Source of the DNA: 79-D21 sp964521575
Lineage (GTDB): Bacteria; Synergistota; Synergistia; Synergistales; 79-D21
NCBI GenBank assembly: GCA_964521575.1
Contig: CAZFSR010000013.1
Location: 1 to 54,792 of the forward strand
DNA: 54,792 nt
Direction: 5' to 3'
The position numbers and the translations under genes were made by a program. The notes under the pieces are model-generated. The model searched no databases and was not told where the DNA came from. It saw nothing but the letters and a program-made list of their open reading frames with translations. How positions within the stretch are numbered: the first letter of the stretch is position 1; each line of letters begins with the position of its first letter. Positions 8,532 through 16,671 of the stretch are shown one piece after another.

Positions 8532-8993
8532 ATGGCGGAAACCACCTACGAAATCGCGAAACGGAGACTGGGTCCCTGCGGTGTGCATTGCGGGAAATGC
8601 TACGCATTTGAGGAGGGCGATATCTGCGCCCTGAGCAGTCGACTGATCGATTCACTAGGGAATTTCGAGGTCTATGCCAGGCGATTCGCCGAACTGATGG
8701 GAGAACCCGTTTTCCTGAAGTACCCGGACTTCAGGGAATTCCTGGGTTACCTGGCCGCGGCCGGGTGCGGGGGATGCAGGAAAGAGAAATGCAAGCTGTT
8801 CAAGGGATGCAAGGTTCGCTCCTGCAGCGAGGGGAAAAAGGTCGACTTCTGTTTCCAGTGCGAGGAATTCCCTTGTGGCAACACGGGCTTTGACGAGCAC
8901 TTGTACAAAAGGCACGTGGAGATCAATAACCGAATGAGGGAGATCGGGGTAGAAGCCTATTATGAAGAAGTGAAGGATCGGCCCAGGTATTAG
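8532..8993 (+). CDS. DUF3795 Cys-rich protein
   Basis: A 153-residue protein with GPCGVHCGKCYAF at the start, CGGCRKEKCKLFKGC in the middle and KKVDFCFQCEEFPC toward the end, the cysteine layout of DUF3795. Such proteins are common in anaerobes and probably bind metal or an iron-sulfur cluster; the role is not established. A longer frame from 8346 exists, but AAGGAGG before 8532 and the family's usual length favour this start. Confidence 0.85.
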   Translation: MAETTYEIAKRRLGPCGVHCGKCYAFEEGDICALSSRLIDSLGNFEVYARRFAELMGEPVFLKYPDFREFLGYLAAAGCGGCRKEKCKLFKGCKVRSCSEGKKVDFCFQCEEFPCGNTGFDEHLYKRHVEINNRMREIGVEAYYEEVKDRPRY

Positions 8994-9034
8994 CCGTGAG
9001 CCGGTAGCAATCCGAAATCCATTCAGGTTGCCTT

Positions 9035-9937
9035 TCAGGCGTCCGGTTTCCAGCGGGACAGCATGACCGAAAAGAAAACAATGAAAGCTCCCAGCAGCTT
9101 GGCAGGGGAACTTGAATCCCCCAGGAGAATTGGGGCGACGACGAGGCTCACACAGGGTGTCACAAAATGGAAGAGGACGGTCTGGACCGGTCCAATTTTC
9201 TGGACCCCGCAATACCAGAGGAAATAGGCCAGGACGGTCCCCATAAGGATCACGTAGAACCCTCCGAGCAAGATCTCAGGCTGAGGCAGGACCCATGAGC
9301 GGAGCGGGCTTGTGACGAGGCTGAAGGGAAGGATAAGGGGGAGTCCCCCCAGCATGGCCACGGCCGTCACCTTTACCGGCGAGTGTTCCCGCAAAAGGGG
9401 TTTTGCGACAACAGCGTAAAGGGCGAAAAGGATAGCAGAAAGGAAAGTCAGGAAATTGCCCGCCAAAAGGCTTTCGTGTCCTGGCACCCCGGGGGAGTTG
9501 GACAGCATGATCAGGACAACCCCGGTAAAACCGAGACCCAGTCCCAGCCATCGCCGCGGTGTCATCCGTTCCATCCCCAGGAAGGAACAGAAGACGCCGG
9601 TCAATATTGGGGATGTGGAAACGATCAAAGCGGAGGTTGACGATGAAGTCCGGTGGATTCCCAGCGTCCAGAGAATGTGGTATAGCCCCACGCACAGTAG
9701 TCCAAGAACTGCAGCCTTGCCCCAGTCTTTCCTGGGCATCGCCAGGTTTTCTCCCTGCATCCGGGCTATTGCGACAAAAAGCACGACGCCAGCAGAAAAC
9801 CGGACGGCGAGAAATTCTCCCTCGGGTATTGCGCCAAGGACCCACTTGGTGACAGGGTAGTTGATGCCCCAGAGAACGGCGGCGATTACAGCACAGGCTT
9901 CACCGGTTAGATTTGGGCGATAGAAAGCCGGGTTCAT
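9035..9937 (-). CDS. EamA/DMT-family permease
   Basis: A 300-residue protein with two five-helix EamA repeats, beginning near AVIAAVLWGINYPVTKWVLG. It is an inner-membrane exporter of metabolites, probably amino acids or related compounds. It faces the MocR regulator at 10049 across about 110 bases, a common arrangement in which the PLP-binding regulator controls the neighbouring transporter. Control by that regulator is inference from position. Confidence 0.88.
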   Translation of the reverse strand: MNPAFYRPNLTGEACAVIAAVLWGINYPVTKWVLGAIPEGEFLAVRFSAGVVLFVAIARMQGENLAMPRKDWGKAAVLGLLCVGLYHILWTLGIHRTSSSTSALIVSTSPILTGVFCSFLGMERMTPRRWLGLGLGFTGVVLIMLSNSPGVPGHESLLAGNFLTFLSAILFALYAVVAKPLLREHSPVKVTAVAMLGGLPLILPFSLVTSPLRSWVLPQPEILLGGFYVILMGTVLAYFLWYCGVQKIGPVQTVLFHFVTPCVSLVVAPILLGDSSSPAKLLGAFIVFFSVMLSRWKPDA

Positions 9938-10004
9938 TCCTTTCTCACCTTCCCAAGCCGTAAAATGGTCTTTAAAATATCCCCATTTTTAGGTGCTTGA
10001 CAGA

Positions 10005-10035
10005 GCCACTTTGTGGGGACTCGATGGTGCCACTT
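10005..10035. promoter_or_regulatory. possible MocR operator (direct repeats)
   Basis: GCCACTT occurs at 10005-10011 and again at 10029-10035, 24 bases apart start to start. The first copy overlaps the small palindrome CCACTTTGTGG (10006-10016) and follows a TTGACA at 9997-10002. MocR-type regulators often bind direct repeats near their own promoter. Assignment is by pattern and position only. Confidence 0.4.
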
Positions 10036-10048
10036 GGGAGGAGTGTCC

Positions 10049-11479
10049 ATGCACTGGCTAAGTCTTGACCGCCAGGCTTCCGGCCCGCTGGTTAAACAGT
10101 TGTATCGGCAACTCCGGCTTGCCATCCTGGGACGAAAACTTGCCGAAGGCGAAAAGCTGCCCTCTTCGAGAGAATTGGCAAAAGGGCTCGGAATATCGAG
10201 AAACGTGGTGACCGAGGTCTATGAGCAGCTTGTCGCGGAAGGATACCTGGTTTCCCGCATCGGTTCCGGAACTTATGTCTCAAGCGGGGCAAGTTATCGC
10301 CTGGAAATGGGTGAAGCCTGCAGGAGACAGCCTGCCCCGAAGGTGGAACCCCGAGAGGACCTCATCGATTTCCGCACGGGTGTGCCTTGTCTCCCGAAGG
10401 CCCCGAGAAAATTGATGGACGAAGCCTTTCATCGCGCGATTGCCGATTGCTCTTTCACGGATTTCGGGTACGGACAGCCCCAGGGCTCGGCTGCCCTGCG
10501 GGAGGGAATCAGCCGTTTTCTCCTCCGGTCAAGGGACATCGTCTGCGACCCGGAGCAGGTGGTCGTGACGAATGGTGCGGCCGAAGCCCTTTTTCTTGCC
10601 GCCCATGTTGTCCGCAAGGCGAGTTCTTTGACTGTGGTCACCGAAGACCCGGTTCATCTTCATTTCCAGCAAACCTTCCGCCTTGCCGGGGCACGTTTGG
10701 AGCCGGTAGGGGTCGATCTTCACGGCATGAGGACAACGGAACTCCCGGAGGAACTCCTTCCCGAAGCCATCTTCACGACCCCTTCTCACCAGTTCCCCAT
10801 GGGCGGAGTCCTGACGATACAACGCCGGATCGAGCTGCTCGAGTATGCGAAGCGAAAAAGCGCCTACATTATTGAAGACGATTATGAAAGCGAATTCCGT
10901 TTCGAGGGTGCGCCAGTCAGTTCTCTCAGGGAGCTGGCCCCAGACCGGGTCATTTACGTCGGGTCGTTCAGCAAGATTCTTATCCCCTCAATCAGGGTCG
11001 GGTATGCGATCGTTCCCGACCCGCTTGTCGATCCGTATTGCCGGCTGAAGTACGACGTGACCAACCATGTATCCGGCATCGACCAGGCGGCTCTTGCAAG
11101 GCTTCTCGAGTCAGGGCGGCTTGAACGGCATATCGCCGAGATGAAAAGGTACTACCGGCTCAACCGGGAAACCTTGCTGGGGGCCTTGTCAAGCAGTTTC
11201 GAAGAGGGGTGTGAAATCGCATGCACATCATCGGGACTTCACATCGTGGCGAGGTTTCCGGGAAGGGTTTTCGACGAAGAGAGCCTGCAAGACTTGAAAG
11301 AATCAGGAGTCCGGGTTTACCCGGTCGAAACCCATGCGATAAGAAAAGGGAATTACCTGGATTGCCTGCTGTTGGGATACGGGAACCTGTCCCCTCGAGA
11401 GATCGAGACGGGAATAACCCGGTTGAGGCAAGGAATGCAAAGGCAGGAACCGGGGAGGGGCCAATTCCGGCACCGGTAA
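10049..11479 (+). CDS. MocR/GntR-type PLP-dependent transcription regulator
   Basis: About 476 residues. A GntR winged helix-turn-helix occupies about 1-75 (LPSSRELAKGLGISRNVVTE), followed by a linker and a class-I aminotransferase-like domain. That domain carries a Tyr/Asp active-site region (IIEDDYESEFRF) and the PLP-binding Lys in GSFSKIL near residue 308. Family members sense PLP with an amine or amino acid and control vitamin B6, GABA, taurine or transporter genes. ATG at 10049 is chosen because GGAGGAG precedes it; an upstream GTG lacks one. The divergent EamA transporter is the likely target. Confidence 0.9.
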   Translation: MHWLSLDRQASGPLVKQLYRQLRLAILGRKLAEGEKLPSSRELAKGLGISRNVVTEVYEQLVAEGYLVSRIGSGTYVSSGASYRLEMGEACRRQPAPKVEPREDLIDFRTGVPCLPKAPRKLMDEAFHRAIADCSFTDFGYGQPQGSAALREGISRFLLRSRDIVCDPEQVVVTNGAAEALFLAAHVVRKASSLTVVTEDPVHLHFQQTFRLAGARLEPVGVDLHGMRTTELPEELLPEAIFTTPSHQFPMGGVLTIQRRIELLEYAKRKSAYIIEDDYESEFRFEGAPVSSLRELAPDRVIYVGSFSKILIPSIRVGYAIVPDPLVDPYCRLKYDVTNHVSGIDQAALARLLESGRLERHIAEMKRYYRLNRETLLGALSSSFEEGCEIACTSSGLHIVARFPGRVFDEESLQDLKESGVRVYPVETHAIRKGNYLDCLLLGYGNLSPREIETGITRLRQGMQRQEPGRGQFRHR

Positions 11480-11482
11480 ATT

Positions 11483-12370
11483 TCAGTTTCCGCCAAGGTA
11501 ACGGATCTGGTACTTCTCCACGAAATGGGCCGGGTGATAGGACATTTTAGCCTGACGTAGCCCTTGCTCTCCCGCGTCCTGTTCCCGGTTCACCCAGGAA
11601 AAACCCGCCCCCATGCATTCCAGGAAGACCTGGTTGATGGCCTGGTAAGCTCCCTTGTATTCCGTATCTCCCTTCTCGAAATGGATGACCAGGGTGTCCT
11701 CGGTCAAGGCCTCGGCCACGGTGTAGGCAACGATCCGATTTCCTACCCTCAGGATGCCCCCCTTGAGCCCGGAAAGGTCGCTCCAGGAACCCAGAACCCT
11801 CAGGATGGCCTCGTTCTCGGCTGCAAGAACAGGCGAGCCCATGCAGTTCTTCCAGGCGCACCAATCCGCCTGCATGGCCAGGACCTCGGGGATCTTTTCT
11901 GCGACCAGGGGTTCGAAGGACCAGTCCGGATATTTGAGGAATTGCGAAAGAAGGTTCTTTTTCTTGTGGTATCGGTTTCCGGAAAGCTCGACCATCTCCC
12001 TTACCGAGTAGACATACTCCCATTCGGGCCGTTGAGGTTCCATCTCGATCCGGTTGGGCAGGGTCCGGTTCAAAAGAGTGGCAAGCGCTTTCGGAACGCG
12101 CTCGAACGTGGCTCCTTCGGGGAATTCTTTCCGCAAGACTTCTTCCCAATCCACCGTATGCCAGTTCCCCACCGGCGAACACCATTGAGGGGTTCCCGCG
12201 GGGCTGACACGCAGCCAGGCTAGACCGTAAGCCATGGCAATTTCATATCTTGCAAAGGCATGCCATCCCCAGAGGGTGACGAAGCTGTAGTCCGAGGACT
12301 TCTCTGGGGTCATGGAGAAAAGGGTTCGGTATGTATCCTGGAGGTCCAGGGAAAGGGGGGTGAAGTCCAT
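11483..12370 (-). CDS. DUF2156 (GNAT-fold, LPG-synthase C-domain-like) protein
   Basis: About 295 residues resembling the phosphatidylglycerol lysyltransferase C-terminal domain family (DUF2156). Recognisable parts are YHKKKNLLSQF, GGILRVGNRIVAYTVAEAL and the late FSWVNREQDAGEQGLRQAK segment. The fold is a tandem GNAT. Substrate and acceptor are unknown, and no membrane helices are present, unlike full MprF. ATG at 12370 is preferred; GTG at 12394 gives eight more residues. It converges on the MocR gene with only three bases between stops. Confidence 0.85.
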   Translation of the reverse strand: MDFTPLSLDLQDTYRTLFSMTPEKSSDYSFVTLWGWHAFARYEIAMAYGLAWLRVSPAGTPQWCSPVGNWHTVDWEEVLRKEFPEGATFERVPKALATLLNRTLPNRIEMEPQRPEWEYVYSVREMVELSGNRYHKKKNLLSQFLKYPDWSFEPLVAEKIPEVLAMQADWCAWKNCMGSPVLAAENEAILRVLGSWSDLSGLKGGILRVGNRIVAYTVAEALTEDTLVIHFEKGDTEYKGAYQAINQVFLECMGAGFSWVNREQDAGEQGLRQAKMSYHPAHFVEKYQIRYLGGN

Positions 12371-12564
12371 CAGGGGGTCCACTCCTCGAACCACAATTTT
12401 CCCAATTCTAGCATCGCCGCAGGATCCTCTGCGGTTAAGGCGGCAAGATCCCCCTCAATTCAAACAAACAGTGGTTCAGAGCGGATTTCCGTCAGGGAAA
12501 TGCACCTTTCGGGCTGTTTGCGGCACTAAAAAAGACCGGTTAGGCTGGAAGGCAAGTTTTGCGG

Positions 12565-12570
12565 TATAAT
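12565..12570 (+). promoter_or_regulatory. -10 box for the PEBP-like gene
   Basis: A perfect TATAAT lies 53 bases before the start at 12623. No good -35 hexamer is visible at the usual distance. Confidence 0.45.
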
Positions 12571-12622
12571 TAACTAAAACAACACAGTTTCTCCATATTC
12601 ATAGGTAGGGGGGGGTGATTTT

Positions 12623-13141
12623 ATGGGAAAAATCGCTGTAAACTTTTTGGTTTGTCTGGGCTGTTTGGCTTTAGGCATTGCGGAGGCAGATGCGTTGTCC
12701 TTGACGAGCCCGGCATTCTCGGATGGCGGGATGATGCCCTTCAATTCCGGCTACAGGAACGGGAATGTGTCTCCGGTCCTGGAATGGTCGGACGTTCCTG
12801 GAAATGCAGAGTTTTTTGCACTGGTCATGGACGACCCTGATGCCAGGGGGTGGACGCATTGGGTCGTCTTTAACATCCCGGGTTCCGTTACCGCGTTAGG
12901 GGAAAGATTCCCGAAGGAAGGGGAGCTTCCTGACGGCACCCGGCAGGGGAAGAATGACTTTGGGAAACTGGGTTATGGGGGCCCATCCCCTCCAAGCGGA
13001 ACGCACCGATATCTGTTCAGGTTGTTCGCTCTGGATAGCAAAATAGACTTGGAACCAGGCATTTCAAAGGCACTCCTGCTAAAGGCGATGGAGGGGCACA
13101 TTATTGGAGAGGCAAAACTAGTTGGGAAATACAGCAAATAG
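12623..13141 (+). CDS. secreted YbhB/YbcL (PEBP, Raf-kinase-inhibitor-like) protein
   Basis: 172 residues with an N-terminal signal sequence of about 24 residues ending near AEADA. The phosphatidylethanolamine-binding-protein fold follows, with VLEWSDVPGNAEFFALVMDD, the ligand-site DPDARGWTHWVVFNIP and the GPSPPSGTHRYLFRLFALD segment. Members bind small anionic ligands; bacterial roles are poorly known. The start is supported by a G-rich ribosome site six bases upstream. It is a single gene with its own promoter. Confidence 0.9.
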   Translation: MGKIAVNFLVCLGCLALGIAEADALSLTSPAFSDGGMMPFNSGYRNGNVSPVLEWSDVPGNAEFFALVMDDPDARGWTHWVVFNIPGSVTALGERFPKEGELPDGTRQGKNDFGKLGYGGPSPPSGTHRYLFRLFALDSKIDLEPGISKALLLKAMEGHIIGEAKLVGKYSK

Positions 13142-13229
13142 CCAAATCGTTCTCGTTTATTGGAACTGTCGCGAGGGCTGTCCCGCCGGCAGTTGCTTTG
13201 GCCATTCCGATTTTTCCCTTACTCACGAC

Positions 13230-14048
13230 TCAAGAGATATCCCTTTGATAGGCAGCAGGTGTTGTTCCAAGGATTCTCCGGAACCAGCGGGTCATATGGC
13301 TCTGGTCCGCGAAGCCTGCTGCAGCGGCCGCATCGGCGGGAGTCAGACCGGCCCGGAGCAATTTCTCAGCTTTGCGAACCCTGGCCTGGGCGACGTAGGC
13401 ATGGGGCGTCAGGCCGGTTTCTTCACCAAAAACCCGGAGGAAATGCCAGGGGCTTAGAGAAACGAGATCAGCCAGTTCGTTCAGGGAGACTCCATTGTCC
13501 CCGTTTTCCTGGAGAAATGCGAGGGCCTTGTGAATGTCGGGGCGCAGCAGGCGGGTTTCCCTGTATTCCCCGTGGCGACGGAGGATCTTGGAGATGAACA
13601 AGGTCCAGAGGGTGGAGGCTTCGAGCGCATTCAACGTGTTCCTCCGAAGATGTGCAAAGAGGCTTCGGAAAAGGTCGGCCAGGTCGGGGTCTTCAAGGAC
13701 TCCTTTCCGGATGTAAGGCATCCCGCGATCCTTGCCCCAGAGTCCGATGGCGGCCTGCCGCAAACTTTCCGGGGCAACATAGGACATCCGGTAGCTCCAG
13801 CCCTGCCCTGTCGCGTCATACCCGTCATGAACCTCTCCCGGTATGACGAGGTTGACCGTTTTCGGCAGGGCGACAAGCTTTTCCCGTCGATAGCTGAACG
13901 CGAGGGCGCCGCTTTCCACCGTTCCGAAAGCATAGGTTTCGTGGCTGTGCCGCGTGAAGGAAAAACGGAGGTTGTTGCCTTCCATGAAGTTGACCGTGGG
14001 CAGCAGGAGGGAACGCCAAAAATGAACCCCATTGAGTCCTTCCTTCAT
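13230..14048 (-). CDS. AraC-family transcription regulator
   Basis: 272 residues. An N-terminal cupin-like sensing domain (FTRHSHETYAFGTVESG) is followed by a C-terminal double helix-turn-helix: VSLNELADLVSLSPWHFLRV, TGLTPHAYVAQARV and AAAAGFADQSHMTRWFRR. ATG at 14048 is chosen because GGGAGGAAAGC precedes it; ATG/TTG codons further up are weaker. It is divergent from the B3/4-domain gene and probably controls it. A broken copy of the same pair lies at 5120-5545. Confidence 0.92.
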   Translation of the reverse strand: MKEGLNGVHFWRSLLLPTVNFMEGNNLRFSFTRHSHETYAFGTVESGALAFSYRREKLVALPKTVNLVIPGEVHDGYDATGQGWSYRMSYVAPESLRQAAIGLWGKDRGMPYIRKGVLEDPDLADLFRSLFAHLRRNTLNALEASTLWTLFISKILRRHGEYRETRLLRPDIHKALAFLQENGDNGVSLNELADLVSLSPWHFLRVFGEETGLTPHAYVAQARVRKAEKLLRAGLTPADAAAAAGFADQSHMTRWFRRILGTTPAAYQRDIS

Positions 14049-14144
14049 GCTTTCCTCCCATAGCAATTTTGTTCAAGAAACGGCGGGTGAATGTCTTTTA
14101 TCTTAGGGCAAAATGCCGGATTGGGCATAGGAAGGGGGAGGAGC

Positions 14145-14840
14145 ATGATTAACGTTTCGGAAGGGTGGAAGTCCTCTTTTCCAGGGGTGTTTTTTGGGAT
14201 CCTGGTGATGGACAGGGTGGAAAATACACCCGCGCATGAGGGAATCGAAAGGCTCAAGGCCAGGCTTGAAGAGGAACTCAGGACGAAGTGGGCCGGAAAA
14301 GGCAGGAGCGAACTGAAAGCCTTGCACCCCTTCAGCGCCTATGAAAGGTATTTTCGAAGATTCGGGCAGGGATATCCCGTTTCCCACCAGCTGGAAAGCG
14401 TCGCCATGAAGGGAAAGCCGGTGCTTTCCCCTTCTTCCCTGGTTTTCTGCATGTTCATGGCCGAGCTCAAAAACGGTATCCTTACGGCAGGTCATGACCT
14501 AGACCGTTGCAATCCGCCCTTTTGCCTTGATGCCTCGCAGGGGTCGGAAACCTACAGTGTCCTTGGAGGCAAGGAGCGGAGGCTCGCCGCAGGGGATATG
14601 TTCCTTTCCGACGCGAAGGGGATCCTTTCGAGTGTGCTTTACGGACCCGATGACCGCACTGCACTCTCCCTCCGAACCCGCAGGGTTCTTTTCTGTTGCT
14701 ATGGGGTTCCCGCAGTAGAGGCAACCGAGATCAAGGGACACTTGGAGGAGATTGAAACTCTGGTCATGGTTTTGAGCCCGTCTTCCAGGCGGCTCGAACT
14801 TTCCGTTTTTCCCTCACAGACGGAAGGAATAAGCGGCTGA
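14145..14840 (+). CDS. B3/B4-domain protein (PheRS-beta-like editing fold)
   Basis: About 231 residues. The central part resembles the B3/4 domain of phenylalanyl-tRNA synthetase beta, which in the synthetase removes mischarged tyrosine. Here it stands alone: FSAYERYFRRFGQGYPVSHQ, a long middle segment with ELKNGILTAGHDLDRC, and a C-terminal part with RRVLFCCYGVPAVEATEI. Freestanding B3/4 proteins may edit misacylated tRNA or bind amino acids; this is not settled. The start uses GGGGGAGGAGC. It faces an AraC regulator. Confidence 0.82.
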   Translation: MINVSEGWKSSFPGVFFGILVMDRVENTPAHEGIERLKARLEEELRTKWAGKGRSELKALHPFSAYERYFRRFGQGYPVSHQLESVAMKGKPVLSPSSLVFCMFMAELKNGILTAGHDLDRCNPPFCLDASQGSETYSVLGGKERRLAAGDMFLSDAKGILSSVLYGPDDRTALSLRTRRVLFCCYGVPAVEATEIKGHLEEIETLVMVLSPSSRRLELSVFPSQTEGISG

Positions 14841-14852
14841 AAAGCAATAAAC

Positions 14853-14884
14853 AAGGGCCCCAGGTTTCCGCCCAGGACCCTTTT
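14853..14884 (+). terminator. weak hairpin after B3/4 gene
   Basis: AAGGG pairs with CCCTT around an interrupted GC-rich inner stem, followed by TTTT. Mismatches in the stem make this only a possible terminator. Confidence 0.3.
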
Positions 14885-15046
14885 ACGAGATAGAGAACCG
14901 CATCATTTATCGATCGGTTCCTGCCTCTTGGGTTGTGCCGCACCCATACGAGCCGCACTTCACCTTTCGAAGCTGGACTTCCCCTCGCAGGCAACCGCCT
15001 GCTTTGGAGAAGACCCCCCAAAATTGACTTGGCTTAAACGTAACGC

Positions 15047-15151
15047 GCCCTGCTTTGGTTTTGCCGTGCATATCGACCCTTCTCTGCCGTGCCTTGGACA
15101 GCCGTGCTTTGAAAAGCCTTATACGCCGTGCATTTCCTGGCTTTGCCGTGC
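15047..15151 (+). repeat. short interspersed repeats GCCGTGC
   Basis: GCCGTGC occurs exactly at 15063, 15086, 15101, 15125 and 15145, with a one-mismatch copy GCCCTGC at 15047. Spacings are 16, 23, 15, 24 and 20 bases. Several copies are followed by TTTGG or TTTGAAAA. The spacing is too irregular for a CRISPR array. It may be a binding-site cluster or a degenerate element. Confidence 0.55.
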
Positions 15152-15403
15152 TACGTCCAACCCTGTCATGTCCTATCTCGTAAAAAGAAGTATAGAGGCA
15201 TAAGGCTAACTTTGCAAGATCTATAGATAGTAAATAAATAACAAAAAAGACTACAATAAGACATCAAGACGGAGCGAAAACCCTGGTATGAGGTAGGGTT
15301 AGGGTTGGGGAAGGCCGTGAGCGAGTAAAGCGATGAAAGCCTCCAGGTGCTGGAGCCCTTTAAAAGAGGCAGCGGGACCGTCCCGGCAGACGGGGCTTTC
15401 CAG

Positions 15404-15409
15404 TATAAT
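15404..15409 (+). promoter_or_regulatory. -10 box of rsgA
   Basis: A perfect TATAAT about 138 bases before the rsgA start. The -35 region (around GACCGTCCCGG) is poor. Confidence 0.45.
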
Positions 15410-15429
15410 CTGGTATTTGGAAGGAGTGA

Positions 15430-15519
15430 TGGTTTATGTTCAGCAAGGGTGCGACGGAGACGGTCTTTATCCGGGAGGTGTATGCAAAAACAAGATAGTA
15501 TATGCCTCCCAAAAGTGAC
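15430..15519 (+). CDS. possible 29-residue leader peptide before rsgA
   Basis: An ATG five bases after AAGGAG opens a frame MVYVQQGCDGDGLYPGG... of 29 codons that ends 27 bases before rsgA. A second ATG inside it gives a 20-codon frame ending in TAG. The ribosome site is good, but nothing else supports translation. It may be a leader peptide or chance. Confidence 0.25.
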
Positions 15520-15546
15520 CCTAACAAACTTTTGGAGGAGATAAAG

Positions 15547-16671
15547 TTGAAACACACAGACATGGAAGAGATGGGGCTCAGCCAACGGTTCATCACTGAG
15601 TCCACATGTTATTCGGGTCTTTATGTCGGGCGCGTCGTTGCCCAATACAAGGACCAATATAAAGTCGTCACGGAAGATGGTGAACTGGCCGCGGAGATTT
15701 CCGGCAAACTTCGTTTTGAAGCGGAGAACTTGTCCGATTTCCCGGCCGTAGGCGACTTCGTGATGCTTGACCGAAACGAGGATACCGGAGGGAACGCCAT
15801 CATTCACCATGTCCTGGCGAGGAAAAGTGCGTTTATCAGAAAGGCGGCCGGAACGTCGAACGAGCAGCAGGTGGTCGCTTCGAACATCGACACCGTGTTT
15901 ATCTGCATGTCGGTCAACAACGATTTCAACCTCCGCAGGGTGGAACGTTACCTTGGAATTGCCTGGGACAGCGGGGCCGTTCCGGTTATCGTGCTGACCA
16001 AGGCGGATTTGTGCGGTTCGGACCTTCCCCGAAAACTGCTGGAAATCGAGAAACTCGCCTGCGGAGTGGATGTGCTTGTCACATCGAGCCTGTCCGAGGA
16101 CGGTTACGAACCTGTCCGAAAGTATCTGGGGCGCGGCAGGACGGTCGCCTTTATCGGTTCGTCGGGTGTGGGCAAGTCGACCTTGATCAACAGGCTTCTC
16201 GGGCAGGATGTCCTCCAGACCCGGGAAATAGGGAACGATGACCGAGGCCGGCATACGACGACCAGGCGGGAACTGGTTGCCGTCCCGGATGGAGGGGTCG
16301 TGATCGACACTCCCGGCATGAGGGAGATCGGGATTGAAAGCGCCGATTTTGCAAAAGCCTTTGCCGATATCGATGAACTTTCTGCAGGATGCAAATTCAA
16401 TGATTGCACTCATACCCGCGAGCCAAACTGCGCCGTTAAGAAAGCCATCAACGACGGTTTACTGTCCGAGGAGCGGCTCGCCAGTTACCTGAAGCTGAAA
16501 AAAGAGGCGAGGTATGAGAGCTTGAATTCCAGGCAAATCGAGACGGAAAAGATCACGGCCATGTTCTCGGAAGTGGGCGGGATCAAAAATGCGCGAAAGT
16601 GGGCCAAGGCGAAAAACAACCGGGAACATCCCTTGCCCGGAGGCAGCAAGCGGGGGAGGGATTCCCGGTGA
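15547..16671 (+). CDS. rsgA: ribosome small subunit-dependent GTPase A
   Basis: 374 residues. An OB-fold domain is followed by a circularly permuted GTPase with the G motifs in the order G4 (TKAD), G1 (GSSGVGKS at 204-211) and G3 (DTPGM). A C-terminal zinc finger is CKFNDCTHTREPNC from about 282. RsgA binds the 30S subunit late in its maturation and hydrolyses GTP. The start is TTG at 15547 because GGAGGAG lies six bases before it; an in-frame ATG at 15502 has no ribosome site. The stop overlaps the start of the acetyltransferase gene (GTGA). Confidence 0.93.
   Translation: MKHTDMEEMGLSQRFITESTCYSGLYVGRVVAQYKDQYKVVTEDGELAAEISGKLRFEAENLSDFPAVGDFVMLDRNEDTGGNAIIHHVLARKSAFIRKAAGTSNEQQVVASNIDTVFICMSVNNDFNLRRVERYLGIAWDSGAVPVIVLTKADLCGSDLPRKLLEIEKLACGVDVLVTSSLSEDGYEPVRKYLGRGRTVAFIGSSGVGKSTLINRLLGQDVLQTREIGNDDRGRHTTTRRELVAVPDGGVVIDTPGMREIGIESADFAKAFADIDELSAGCKFNDCTHTREPNCAVKKAINDGLLSEERLASYLKLKKEARYESLNSRQIETEKITAMFSEVGGIKNARKWAKAKNNREHPLPGGSKRGRDSR

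Larger units (their letters stand above)
14841..15546. other. 700-base non-coding region with repeats and leader
   Basis: No convincing gene. The first part has an imperfect hairpin after the B3/4 gene. 15047-15151 holds a cluster of GCCGTGC repeats, 15180-15260 is AT-rich, 15290-15320 has GGGTTAGGGTTGGGG, and a TATAAT at 15404 begins the rsgA leader. A 29-codon frame with a ribosome site lies within that leader. Confidence 0.5.

Noticed and set aside
15047..15151. Possible CRISPR array
   Set aside because: Repeat units are only seven bases and spacings run from 15 to 24 bases; no cas gene is present.
15290..15320. Telomere-like GGGTTAGGGTTGGGG
   Set aside because: Only two to three imperfect units; no sign of a replicon end or of a linear element.
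15166..16413. 415-codon frame on the minus strand opposite rsgA
   Set aside because: It overlaps rsgA entirely, has no family features, and rsgA has complete GTPase motifs.
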